A DNA stretch of 64,000 nucleotides from Chondrus crispus (taxonomy: Eukaryota > Rhodophyta > Florideophyceae > Gigartinales > Gigartinaceae). Of this stretch, positions 33,491 through 44,091 are shown piece after piece. How positions within the stretch are numbered: position 1 is the stretch's first letter; each line of letters begins with the position of its first letter. The notes beneath the pieces are model-generated. The model was not told where the DNA came from. It saw only the letters and a program-made list of their open reading frames with translations, and searched no databases. Made by a program: the position numbers and the translations under genes. Location of the stretch: positions 62,001-126,000 of the forward strand of contig NW_005179250.1 in NCBI RefSeq assembly GCF_000350225.1, given 5' to 3'.

Positions 33491-34201
33491 GTGAGACACG
33501 GATGGGTGTGGTGTCCGTACAGTCTGAGCAGGCCTGACAAAATTCTGCACGTAACCCCAGGGAGTTGGAATGGTCATCCTAACATCAATCGCGGCGGTGC
33601 CGAGTGTGCTTGGATAGACCCGTTCGATGACCTCACAGCCGACAACAAACCCGCCCCATCGAAGTACAAGAAAGCTATGACAACATTGCAGAACTCTCTG
33701 ACTGGAATCGGAGAGTACAGAGCGAATCACTTCTGCGGCAAGCTGCGCGGGGAGCTAATCATGTCAACGTACAAGAGCGGAAAGACGTGGAGGATGGGGG
33801 TCAACGGCGGGGCGGTGACGAGCGGTCCGGACCAGCTTTCGTCGGATGGTGGAATTAGTTTCGTGGAAAATGCGCACGGAGATCTGATCTTCCCAAGGCT
33901 TAACAAAAAGGACGTGTTTGTGCTTCGACTGGATGTGAGGGCCTCTGCAGGATTGTACGTGGTGGGGGCTGTGCTGTTCAGGCATGGAAAGGGGAGAGGA
34001 ACAGAAACCATTGTTGGCGGGGGTGGGCTCGGAGCTTTGAAGACTGTAACTATCGGTAGCAAAGCGTGCCTGGTGACCAAGAGGTCAGCGATGGAGATGA
34101 CATGCACGGTGCCGGCGCACAACAGCGGTTTAAAATCGTTGACGATTGTGTCGTCAGGGGTCAGTGCAGAGCTGCCCGGCGCAGTGTTGTACATGAACTA
34201 G
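33491..34201 (+). pseudogene. Quinoprotein glucose/sorbosone dehydrogenase-like C terminus with IPT/TIG domain
   Basis: About 235 residues matching the last part of secreted PQQ-type glucose/sorbosone dehydrogenases: DKILHVTPGSWNGHPNINRG, then GIGEYRANHFCGKLRGELI and LRLDV. A C-terminal IPT/TIG-like fold follows (LFRHGKGRGTETIVGGGGL, CTVPAHNSGLK, VLYMN). The substrate-binding N-terminal two thirds of the propeller are missing from the window. A plausible acceptor (tctgagcag, ending at 33532) could mark an exon border, but no upstream exon is recognisable before the Gypsy remains. I therefore treat it as a truncated copy; if spliced, it is the last exon. Confidence 0.7.
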
Positions 34202-35023
34202 AGGGCTTGCGGGGGAAGGAAGGGTGAACGGCATTCGTCGATGGATCTACAGGTACAGTAGATATGTGCACTCGCAATGGTAGTCTGTTAATTGTCGCCG
34301 GGGATAGTTCGGCTCTGTGTCGTGCAGTATTATTACATTGGATGCGGATGCTTGTGCGCCGAGCAACCGTCGTTGACGCCCACAATGAAAACACACTTTT
34401 AGCGCAGTCTAGAATTCCGGTGACTTGATAACTAAGCGAGGGCCGCTCTGAGACTGTGTCTATGTCTGCCATGCTCCGCGTGAGAGTGCTCTGGGCAAAT
34501 TTGATCCTCACAGGTGTTCAGGTCCAAAGCATTCTTCCAGATATGCAACGTGTCACATTAACATTATAAATTGAAATTATTTCTGCCTGGGCGATATCGG
34601 CCGCGGATCAACATCCAGCACATACAAGGCGAAGAGCCACCCGCGCTCACTCGACCAAAAATCTCTTTTTGTCCCTCCCTCTTCTTCCAAGTTCCACCCA
34701 CCTCCCCCTCTCAACCCCCACGGCCGCCAACACATCCCCCTCTCTCCCATCTCCTTTGTATGGCCTTCACTGTCACATCTACCCCTCCGATATTCCATTG
34801 GGCTAGGGGCCGATCCTTCTTGCCCCTTCACGACCATGTAACCTCGCCACCTGCTTCACCCCAACTTCGCCGCCGCGGCTACCGTCGAGCAAGCTATCGC
34901 TGTTCTCCATCTGGATGACGCCCGTCTTGTCGAAGCTGACCGCCACCTCGCGGGTTCCGCGCCTCCTCAGCGGCATGTCCGGTTTGCTGCGCCATCTTAC
35001 GCAACGCAGCACTCAAGGAACAG
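34202..35023. other. Uncertain coding sequence left of the scaffold gap
   Basis: 34660-34750 is strongly C+T-rich, like the leaders of other plus-strand genes here. From about 34830 both strands have long open frames: plus reads HPNFAAAATVEQAIAVLHLD, minus reads REVAVSFDKTGVIQMENS. Codon third positions fit coding on either strand. The minus frame might be the continuation of the WD40 gene across the gap, but I cannot decide. Confidence 0.3.
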
Positions 35024-35123
35024 NNNNNNNNNNNNNNNNNNNNNNNNNNNNNNNNNNNNNNNNNNNNNNNNNNNNNNNNNNNNNNNNNNNNNNNNNNNNN
35101 NNNNNNNNNNNNNNNNNNNNNNN
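35024..35123. other. Scaffold gap (100 N)
   Basis: Exactly 100 N, the usual placeholder for an unknown gap length. Frames read across it are meaningless. Confidence 1.
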
Positions 35124-35428
35124 GATCCACGTTCTCCGGCCCTAAAGTCATAAAATGACAAGTTATGACCCTCTGCCACGGCTATCGTGTTATTCTCGTT
35201 GCAAAACCCGATAGCCCCGGGAGTGAGAATACTATGTACAGTGCGGACAGCTACGTTGCGGTCAAATAGCGTGATGTCTCGAAAAAATTGGCGTGCTATG
35301 ACCGCAACGTTCGGGTCGTTCTGCTTCAATGCAACTCCCGCCCATCCGGGATCTCCGCTCGACAAAGATGTCGGAGACAGAACAAACGAATCAGATTCAG
35401 ATTCTGTAACGATTTCCTTCGCATTCAT
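35124..35428 (-). CDS. WD40-like protein, N-terminal part (runs into gap)
   Basis: A minus-strand frame from ATG at 35428 into the gap, about 100 residues. After an acidic start come [35 protein letters not shown] and [33 protein letters not shown]. The spacing of SFYDFRAGE after a variable strand is that of WD40 blades, and the GWAGV opening is typical of one eukaryotic WD-repeat family that I cannot name with certainty. The start lies only 60 bp from the oppositely oriented IDH3 exon, so the two genes stand head to head. The rest is lost in the gap or truncated. Confidence 0.5.
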
Positions 35429-35487
35429 GTTCGAAGAAGAACTCGCCCTCGCTGATGTGATGACACATCTGCCGTACATATCAACAG

Positions 35488-35976
35488 ATGCAAGCCTGGT
35501 GTTCCTTGAGTGCTGCACAAACGTTGCCAGTAAGTATCCTTTTATTGAGTTTGAATCCATGATTGTGGACAACACGTGCATGCAGATGGCTTCGAACCCG
35601 CAGCAATTTGATGTCATGATTTTGCCAAATCTGTACGGCAACATTGTCACAAACATCGCCACTGGTCTCGTCGGTGGACGAGGGCTCTTCCCAGGCGCCA
35701 ACATAGGCATTAGCGGAGCCATATTTGAGCAGGGAACTAGACATTCGGCTGGCTCCCTTGCTGGCCGACAAATCGCGAATCCTACGGCCACCATCATGGG
35801 TGGAGCTCAGGTATCTCCAGTTAGAGGAGCGCGCGGAAGCGATTGAGAAGGCCGTCATGAGCTTGTTCGCAGAAACAGATATTCGAACTCGCGACGTGGC
35901 CGCGGAAGGAGCTGCAGCTGCGTCAACATCCGAGTTTACTGATGCCGTTGTTGCTGCTCTCAAGAGTTCTTCGTAG
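35488..35976 (+). pseudogene. NAD-dependent isocitrate dehydrogenase, C-terminal half
   Basis: Matches the catalytic-type subunit of mitochondrial NAD-IDH from [17 protein letters not shown] onward: [63 protein letters not shown], then [17 protein letters not shown] and STSEFTDAVVAAL. The enzyme oxidises isocitrate to 2-oxoglutarate in the TCA cycle. An acceptor-like tatcaacag ends at 35487, but upstream lies the opposite-strand WD40 start, so the first half of IDH is absent. A frame change near 35810 (between IMGGA and LRYLQLEE) also breaks it. Either a truncated duplicate or an assembly problem near the gap. Confidence 0.8.
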
Positions 35977-36154
35977 AATGCTGGGTACATGACGACCTTT
36001 TTTGGATTCGCAAGTTTTGGAGGCCTTTGCCTCGCATGTCAAGGCGACATCAAGCTCTGTTATTAAGAGGATTTAAGGATTACTGTTACACTTTACAACG
36101 TTGCGCCCTCGTCTAACATGAATTAAATCAGATACTCTGTACCCGTGAGGAACA
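35977..36154. other. Short intergenic spacer between convergent genes
   Basis: IDH3 (plus) and Fes1 (minus) converge here. aattaaa lies near 36121. Nothing else. Confidence 0.4.
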
Positions 36155-37165
36155 TCATCCTCTCAGCGAATCTGCAAGACTTGTCAAGGATTCAGCGAGG
36201 TCTGGATCTCCGCATCGGGCAACTATTTGATCGATGACTCCTGGCAACTCTGGTGCGACTCTCAGCAGGCCTTGCTTATCTATTTCGACCAGTACTTGCA
36301 GTGCTCCAATGCCTGCTTCCATATCAGCGACATCGTCAACATCGAGGGCAGCAATGGACTCTGAAAACGCGGCAATGGCATTCCGGTCGTCAAGTAGATC
36401 TCGCACAAACTCTTCATTTCCCGTCGCCCTCGCATGTTGCATGAAGAACCTGGCTCGTCTCCTTACCAAAATGTTATCATTTGCGAGAAGACGCCGGAGA
36501 GAGATAGTGCCTCCCAGCTCTGTAAAGCGTTCTCGAATCTCCTTTGACGAATTTCTCAACAAGGCCGATGACGCCATGACAGCCTTCGCCCTCACCTTTG
36601 CGTTGAGGTCTACGAGACATTTTGCCAAGACCTCATGTCGATCTCGCTGCATGAAGACATCTTTCACCCCTTTCAAATCTTGCAGAGCAGAGCCGAGGGC
36701 CCAGACAGCGGCAGCGCGAACTTCAGGTTCATCTGCTGCGGCACAATTTAAAATGGGTTGCAAAGCCCCAAGTTTATCGATGTTGATAGCATAATTCAAG
36801 TCCACAAACATCTCCTCCAAGCCCTCTAATGCCTCGACTTTCTCCCCTGCGGTGAGCGGGTTTTTCTCGTCCGTGAGCATGGCGACGACACGTTTGACAT
36901 CGGCAAACATATCAGGGAAAGCTGCGTCGAGCCATTAGCGATCGGCAGCAAGTTTCTCTTCGGTTTTCTCAGTCGCTTTGTCGCCTGATGAAGCCTGCTC
37001 CCGTTTCGTAGTGTTCGCTGTACTCCATTGCAGGAATTTGTTGAGCGACGTGATATCGTTGCCGGAAATGACACCCTGCGCTTCTTTTTCGGTCCGGGCC
37101 TTCTGCAAGGCTTCCAATGCTGCTGTGGCAGTCGAATTTGCGGACACGGGCTTACCTTGTTCCAT
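36155..37165 (-). CDS. Fes1/HspBP1-type Hsp70 nucleotide exchange factor with an in-frame stop
   Basis: An armadillo-fold co-chaperone that releases ADP from cytosolic Hsp70. The N-terminal segment NDITSLNKFLQWSTAN matches the Fes1 start. The main body (WLDAAFPDMFADVKRVV, VRAAAVWALGSALQ, VRAKAVMASSALLRN, GGTISLRRLL, RRRARFFMQHA) has the four-repeat Arm pattern. Total length of about 336 residues from ATG 37165 is normal for the family. The frame is the same throughout but is interrupted by one TAA at 36935-36937, between AADR and WLDA, exactly at the border of the N-terminal region and the Arm domain. Reinitiation at a later Met (MFADV) would lose the N terminus. It could be a recent nonsense allele, a pseudogene or a sequence error. 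Confidence 0.75.
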
Positions 37166-37419
37166 CAAAAGTCTCACGAGATGGGCGCGAAGCGAAAGCA
37201 GAGCAGGATGAACAAGTTCTTTTGTGTTGCTTCGGTTTGTGGGAAATGGGGGTAAACGATAAAATTGCTCGTTTCGTCTGTGCGAAATTGCAGCGGGTGC
37301 AAGAAGTTTCATGCAATGCCAAGGACGGCGCGGTACGGAAGCTAAAGTAGTGTGTTGATGCGATGAAGGGACGCTTCGGGAGTGATCCAGAAACCTCTGC
37401 GTTGTGGTTCTTAAACGTG

Positions 37420-37601
37420 TCAACACGTCCCCAAATGTAGTCTGTAAAATCGTAAACTTTCCCTCGACTGATCAACCAAATATCTTCAGCAGTGGCGTGC
37501 TCTTCAACTTCTTCTTTAGAATACGTTCGTCTCGAGCCCCCTCCGGTAGCTTTCTGGAGCAGGGACGTATTATCTGCACCCTTGGATTTGAAATCTTTCA
37601 C
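37420..37601 (-). pseudogene. Cytochrome b5-like domain remnant
   Basis: A minus-strand frame reads RTYSKEEVEEHATAEDIWLI, SRGKVYDFTDYI, then DTFKNHN. This follows the N-terminal half of a cytochrome b5 haem-binding domain (EVxxHxxxxDxWxxxxGKVYDxTxY). The haem ligand motif HPGG that should come next is not there; the sequence reads WGRV instead. The second half of the domain is missing and there is no ATG upstream in frame. A broken piece. Confidence 0.6.
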
Positions 37602-39384
37602 ACCACTCTCCTTGCGGGCGGCCGCCGCCGTTCAATGACATTACTGCCCTTCTCCCCAACGCTGTCGCCATGTTTTACACCTACTGCACCTCTAGTCTTC
37701 TCTTCAGTGGGAAAACTCGTCAACGACGACGCCTGCATCCCGCTGCGGCCCTCCAATCTTCGCGGGCATCGCTGACGTTGATGCGTACAAGATGTAGTGC
37801 ACGATACATAGACTCACTTGGCGGTCACCGCGAAGAGACAAAGCAGTGTCCATCTAGGGAATCAAGATCCCGACCCTTTCCATACCACGACTCTCTTGTT
37901 CGTGCGCATGCGTGTTGGCTTTGAGGTACCAGAGACCTGGATGGTATGGCTGATCTCAGTCTCAAGACTTAATATCTAACAGGACTACACTGATGATTTC
38001 TTGAATTATTTTAAAAAGTCAATTATGTCCCATTCCCGAATATCCGGCATTGCCCAATTACGCACCTGCTGGGAGGCCATAATCGAACCCATTTGATACG
38101 CGTCATTTCCTATTCGCATCATGATATTACGCATTCCACGAAATCTCGGGACGGCGCGCGTCGCGGACCAGTTCCTGCATTCCCTCATGTTCCATGATGC
38201 AGACCATGCGTTCGGCGTGGTATCGTGTTGCAACAACTGACGGCAACCCCGGTGGCCACGCCGGAGAAGACCTCATCTTAGGTCGCGTTCAACTTTAACG
38301 CTTGCTCCATGCGCGGAAGTCGTGCAAGCTTTCAATCAAGGTCGTTGGACCCCACTTGCGATTCATACCTACTCCTTTAGAGGGCAATAGCGGTATCCCG
38401 AACAGACTCAATGACTCCGAGAGGTAATACATTCGGTTCAGGGAGAGTCGGGGATCAAATTACCCCCGAAATCAAGCCAGAGAAACATGTCCCCACCGAC
38501 GCCTTTGCGTTCTCTGTATACCACCTCTACGCACACATCCATTTCTTAATTCCTCAGAGGTTTGAAGCAAAAACGAATTTAAGCTTCACGTGAATGAGCA
38601 GACGCATTATTGGGCGTGCGCGAGCGATGCAAATATCTGAACTTCTCCCTTTAAGCCTATCGCCGCGCAAAAGTCTCTCGCGCAAACGGTGTTTTGAAAC
38701 TTCCGTAGTCACTCTTCTTATATCTGTCTTTTTCACTATTTATCGATGTTCCTACACGCAGTCTGTGACAGCCGTCATACAATGCATTGATGCAAATGCG
38801 GGGCCGAATGTTGCGTGCGTCGGAAACGAACCTTGTGCGTATGATCATCACTGCGGGAATTATGCTGTGTCATGTGCCTTGTTTCTAACTACCTAGTTTG
38901 TCTTGCTCGGTTGATCCTGTCCGTTTTCGCCCGAACATTGGTTCGTAAGCTGTGGTCTACCTATTCAAGAGCTATATCGAATCTTGTGTATTCCGATCAA
39001 TATTGAACGAAATTCTCTATTGAGTCCCGATATAATATGAAGACAAGGCGCGTTCCTATCTGGTTTGGTTTCTTTCGCGCATATTCAAAGGCTCAAATCA
39101 CCATTTTTCGCATATTGCGCGTGACTAACAAGAGATGCTTTCCCGTTGCGTGTGTCTCGATTTATTGCGACTAAGAACAATCTACAGAAGACAGTCCAAC
39201 CGAAATGCATAGCATCTTTGGACATATTCAGAGGTAATAATTCAGACGGGGTCACCCGCGATTCTAATTTGGAGAGATTGGAATGTCCCGCTTATGTGGA
39301 GGTCGAATTCGTTGGCCTAAGCCAAAACAATTTATGGCACATTGTTTCACTGTACCAAAGAATGAAACCGCATGGAGTCAAGCC
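37602..39384. other. Intergenic with one unrecognised coding remnant
   Basis: Mostly featureless. A minus-strand frame at 38006-38236 (ECRNWSATRAVPRFRGM, ASQQVRNWAMPDIREWD) has protein-like composition and an in-frame stop, but I recognise no family. The rest (38.4-39.3 kb) shows nothing. Confidence 0.3.
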
Positions 39385-40215
39385 TCAACAAGAAAGCGAT
39401 GCAACAGATCCCCCACGTCCACGACCGCCTCTGCTACTGCGTCCACGACTGCCTCTGCTGCCGCGGCTGCGGCTGCGGCCGCGACCACGACCACGACCAA
39501 CACCACGACCACGACCGCGAGCAATCGCCTGATTAGAATCTGTTCGGTTGGGAATAGCAGTTGGGGGAGCCTCGATCCTAACTCGCTTTGAAGCCGGTTC
39601 CAATCCAGCATGCGCTGTGACTTGTACATCTGCTGTGGTCGTCACATTTATCGTTGGTGGGTTTACATCAGTTGCATCCTCAACTTCATCTAGGCTGTTC
39701 AGATCATAAGACTTCTTAGATTTCATGCGCTGTGCAGCTAGATCTCTGATAGCCCATTTGTTTGAAGTCTGCCTGAATACGATGAAGTCCGGAGAGTTGG
39801 ATGCAGCCCTGATAACGGCTTCGCATTGAGCTCGGTGCGTCGTCCTCGCCGCGGTGGCCCATGTCCAGTTCCCATACTTCTCTCCAATCTTCTGCAACAT
39901 GATGTGGTCAAGGGCATCTTTGGCATCGGTGTTCAACTTTTTATCTGAAACACCAAACGGAAACTCCACATATTTCTCCTGTTCGGCGGACATTCCGGCG
40001 TTACGAAGTTCGATCTCTTCTCGCAAAACATTAGCCTCGTTTGGGTCCCGGGTGTACATCGGACCGCGACTGGGACTAGGAATTGGTGGCAGACGTGAAG
40101 TCGGCTCCAACGTGTCCAGACGCTTATTGAGCTTGGCAAAATCCTTCCTGACTTCGATCAATATTTCATCTTTGGCCCTCTCAATGGATCGATCGAAGGG
40201 AGTCATCGGGGGCAT
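39385..40215 (-). CDS. Hypothetical protein with coiled-coil start and RG-rich tail, divergent from the CACTA transposase
   Basis: Complete 276-residue frame from ATG 40215. The N-terminal ~40 residues are a charged amphipathic helix (ERAKDEILIEVRKDFAKLNK). The middle has a compact region with conserved-looking aromatic residues (IGEKYGNWTWATAARTTHRA, NKWAIRDLAAQRM). The C-terminal ~50 residues are an Arg-Gly/Ser tract. I do not recognise the family. It is transcribed away from the CACTA transposase, about 740 bp apart. CACTA elements often carry a second, DNA-binding protein gene, so this may be its accessory protein. It could instead be an unrelated host gene. Confidence 0.5.
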   Translation of the reverse strand: MPPMTPFDRSIERAKDEILIEVRKDFAKLNKRLDTLEPTSRLPPIPSPSRGPMYTRDPNEANVLREEIELRNAGMSAEQEKYVEFPFGVSDKKLNTDAKDALDHIMLQKIGEKYGNWTWATAARTTHRAQCEAVIRAASNSPDFIVFRQTSNKWAIRDLAAQRMKSKKSYDLNSLDEVEDATDVNPPTINVTTTADVQVTAHAGLEPASKRVRIEAPPTAIPNRTDSNQAIARGRGRGVGRGRGRGRSRSRGSRGSRGRSSRGGRGRGGSVASLSC

Positions 40216-40954
40216 CGCAGGGTATGATAGATGATTGGAATGTGTCTAGGGAAGGGCAGAGAAGAAAGAGGATGGGATAGGTGTTGCGTAACTGGGATGG
40301 ACAAGGAGCCGATGACTCAAGCAGCTTGACATATGCATCGCGTCACATTAAGAGCAGTTTTTGTAGCACGTAGGAGGGGAGTTGCTTTTGGTCATATGGA
40401 ACGCATCGAAGGGATATCGGAGTTTCGCTTCGCACTACAATCAGCGTGCAACTTTTTGTTTGGAAGGGATGCACTTCGCGGACTGGCGCGATTACCAAGA
40501 CTTACGTATCCCTGTCGCGGTGTCAATTGTTGACGACAATGTCAAGTACAAATGACCATGACAGTCACGTGACGACACGTCTTGTGCGGTACCGTCACGA
40601 ATTGCCTTTGGATTGCCCATCGCAGTTGAGGACGGGCGCAGTTGTAAGTCTCGAGACGGTGACGGTGATGCCACAGGCGGTCTCACAGGGCACTATCTCT
40701 TCACCATGTTCCGATGCCAAATAATGGCAGATCTGTCTCACTTTGTCATTCCTTCATCAATGCCAGAAGACAATTATGCCACACTTTTCCCAATGCGTCA
40801 CGGAGATATTTCAGGAGTCTGAAAAGTGGATCGTGAATGAACCTCAACTGCGCCTCTAAGTTTAGAACTATGTACGATGCCTACGAGTTATGTATGTTTG
40901 CCTGAATACATGTGTATCTGTTATTCGAGAGGCAAAGCGGTCTCTCGGTCAACA
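40216..40954. other. Shared intergenic region of the divergent CACTA genes
   Basis: Presumed bidirectional promoter. Contains cactaca at about 40433, but no matching terminal inverted repeat was found. Confidence 0.3.
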
Positions 40955-43900
40955 ATGCTAAATCACAGACGGAAGGGTAAGAAAAATCGGATCGTGGAGG
41001 GATTGGAGGGCGATCTCCGGTGGGGCCCGATAGAAGCAAATGCAGCGGATGTTCGTGCGCAATACGACCAGGAGATGGATGATGTATTATCACGAAGCAG
41101 TACAGGGAATACAGAAGATAGTGGTGCCCAGGGGGGATTGTAAGTTTCAGGCTCTGGCGCGGTGCAGGAGGGAGTAGTGTCAGGGCCAACTTTAGTTTTG
41201 GATGCTGTGGAGGGGCCATTCGCCGCCAGTGGGGAGGAGTTGGCAGAGAAGGCGATGGAGACTGGAAGCGGGAATAAAGAAGAACATGATGGTAATTTAT
41301 GGGTCAGCGGTAATGAAGAAGAACATGGTGGTAGTTTTTTGATGGGAAGCCAGGCATCTGTCGGTAGTGAGGTGATCGGGGAAGACGTCGGCGGTGTAAT
41401 TTCTGATGCATATGAAATAGATGAGGATGCCGTCGAGGGCGATATAGAACCGGAAGTCGCAGAAGGGGAGGCGGCCATGACATTCGGCGATGAAGGGTCA
41501 TCTGAAGGTACGGGGAATGAATTGGACATAGACGACGAAGACATGGCAGACATGGAACTGGAAGGAGAAGAAGACAGGCAGACCGCTTTCGGAATATGGG
41601 CCTCGCAGAACCGCGGTTTGGTAGATTGGTCAGTCAGGCATGGGCTGACCGAAAGTGCAATGGACGACTTGATGCAAATCATGCGAGCTCTGTACAAGCG
41701 ATGGAAAACCGTCAATGCACGTATGAGAAGAGAATCCGGAATGGATCAATGTGTTCGAGATTACCCGATATGCTCCGGTCACATGTGCTTTTATGACGAA
41801 AGCATAACAGAATGCTCGATATGTCACAGCCAAAGGCCACCCACAGAGGGACCAGATGCCGTTAAAATGTCATGGATTACGCTGGCTCCCAGACTGCAGG
41901 ATTGGTTCGGTAGCAAAGCCAGATGCGAGCAGCTATATGATTACCTCTCGTCAACCGAGTTTGGGTGCGGCGACCGCGTTAGGGATTTCTTCGATGCAGA
42001 AGCATACAGAAGGATATGTGAGCTGTACGGTGGGGAAGATGCCGTTCGGGACGATATTTTCTTGGCAATATCAACGGATGGGTTCCAAGCTTTCCGTAAT
42101 AAGTCTTACGATGTGTGGCCCATAGCGGCTATAATTTGTAACCTGCCCCCCATTTGAGATTCTCTGTCAAGAACGTGGTTCCCTTCGCTTTTATCCCAGG
42201 CCCTTCCGAGCCGACAAACCTTCAATCGTTTCTCGAGCCATTGGTCAAGGAGTTGGAAGCTATCAATGCAGATGGAGGGCAAGATTTTTTGTTTTATGAC
42301 GGCATTGTACGTCGCGTCCGTGTGCATCTAGTCTGGTGCTCTGGGGATCTCCCGGCAGTGAAGAAGATGGCGGGGGTAAAAGGACACAACGGCAAGCGGC
42401 CATGTCGCTTCTGTAACATTGAGGGTGTATATTGCGAGGAGCATAGACATACATATTATCCCTCGAAATGGATCTCCGCAGATGGTACGACAAATAGGCA
42501 GTTCAATGTCAGGTTTCTGCATCTACGAACTACGCAGGAAAATACCGATACCATTGCGGAGCTCGCGATGCTGACTTCACAGACAAAATCACGTCGTCAA
42601 ACCGAAACTGGGATCGTGGAAGACTCGGTTCTGTTCAGGCTACCAAACATCTTACCATACAGTTCGTTTCCAAGAGACATAATGCACTTGTTCTATAAAA
42701 TTGGTAAGGATATGGTTCGTCTATGGTGCTCTGGAGGTACTGATGCGTTTTGTCTTGGGCGCAATGCCATCAAAGAAATTGACGAAGAGCTGCAGCGGTT
42801 CGGAGGGGGTATTGCAAGCCAACTGGCAAGTCGGCCGAGAGCTCTGAGTCGGTTCGCGGACTGGAAATCAGCCGAAGTCAAGAATTTTGTTCTGTCTTAC
42901 AGCCTCATTGTTCTCGACGGCCACCTCACAGAACCATATCTATCAGGATGGGCAGACTTTGTGAAACCCATGGAATTGTGCTGGAGGCCAGTACTCCTTG
43001 AGGGTGACATTAAGGAGGTAGGACGATTGTCGAAGAAATTTTATACCCATTACGAACAGGAATACTACAAATATCGGCGCGACCGGGTCAACCTTTGCAA
43101 GTATGTATTTCACTTGCCCCTCCACCTTGAGGAAGGTATCCGTGAGTGTGGCCCACCAGTTGGTTACTCGCAATACTGGATGGAGCGCTATATTGGTTGG
43201 ATATTGGGCAGGCTAAATGCTAGGAGATTAGCCGCGGCCTCTCTGTTTAGAAATGCTCTGCCTATTGAGAGCTACAAGTCACAATTACAGATTCCATTTA
43301 ACGAGGGAGCATCTTTGTTTCTGAACGAATGTGGGGAGGGGTGCCACCGCCTTTTTGGGACGGGCTACAAACGGAGCCTCAATGAGAATTTGAATCCTGA
43401 ATCATTATCTGGCGATGATGAACGCCTTTTAAACCTCCTTCGAAGCTATTTAAAGCGCAAGTACGACGGCATGACAGTGCGGGAGGCAGAGCTTGCGTTG
43501 GCTACCGTATCTCATTGCATGTTTTGGAAACGTGTAGAATTCCTCTGCGGATCGAGCACACGGACCTGCCCATCGTTTTATGATCTTCGTCGCTGGAGTA
43601 GGACAAATCGTAGGGTGCGTGCAAGTTGGTGCGTCGCATGCGAAATGGGCGGGAGTCAGGAAGTGGACTTGGATATCTATTACGGGAGATTGCTGAAGCT
43701 CATAAGTTTTGAGGTGGATGTCGAGTCTCAGCTCTCAAGCAGATGGGAGCATTGGCAGGATACCTATACGGTCGGTGTTTTCGATTGGATTGCTGGTATA
43801 GAAGTTGGAGCGCAGGGCCAAGTGTACAAAAACTGTGAAGCAAGGCATGCATTTTCGGCAACGACCGTGGAAGACGTGTCGATCATGCGGCGCCTCATTA

Positions 43901-44091
43901 GCGTCGTAGATCACATTGACCCATCAGCTTTACGCCATGAGCCGACGAGCAGAAGCAGTTCTACCTACAGAAGGGGACGGAAGAGATGTTATGTTTTAGA
44001 CGACAACATTCTCGCGGATGCATTACTGGATGAAAACCAGTTTTCTGAGGATGGGAAAAACCGTGTTTTGCGTGGGATGAGAGGGAGGTAG
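40955..44091 (+). mobile_element. CACTA/EnSpm-type DNA transposon, transposase gene (Tnp2 family)
   Basis: About 1,045 codons. The start MLNHRRKGKKN is followed by a long acidic region, a Cys cluster (CVRDYPICSGHMCFYD, CSICHSQRPP), IFLAISTDGFQAFR with the first catalytic Asp, then FAFIPGPSEPTNLQSFLEPL, characteristic of Tnp2/Plavaka-type transposases, and GHNGKRPCRFC, FPRDIMHLFY. Two defects are visible. A TAA interrupts the frame at 41141-41143. A one-base loss in a run of C near 42146-42151 shifts the frame between CNLPP and LRFSVKN; seven C instead of six would keep it open. The acidic part holds a short internal duplication (EEHDGN / EEHGGS). Terminal repeats were not found. Otherwise well preserved, so probably young. 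Confidence 0.8.

Noticed and set aside
41141-41171. A 28-bp intron (gtaagt...gtgcag) removing the TAA in the CACTA transposase
   Set aside because: Too short for a spliceosomal intron and it would shift the frame. An in-frame nonsense change is simpler.
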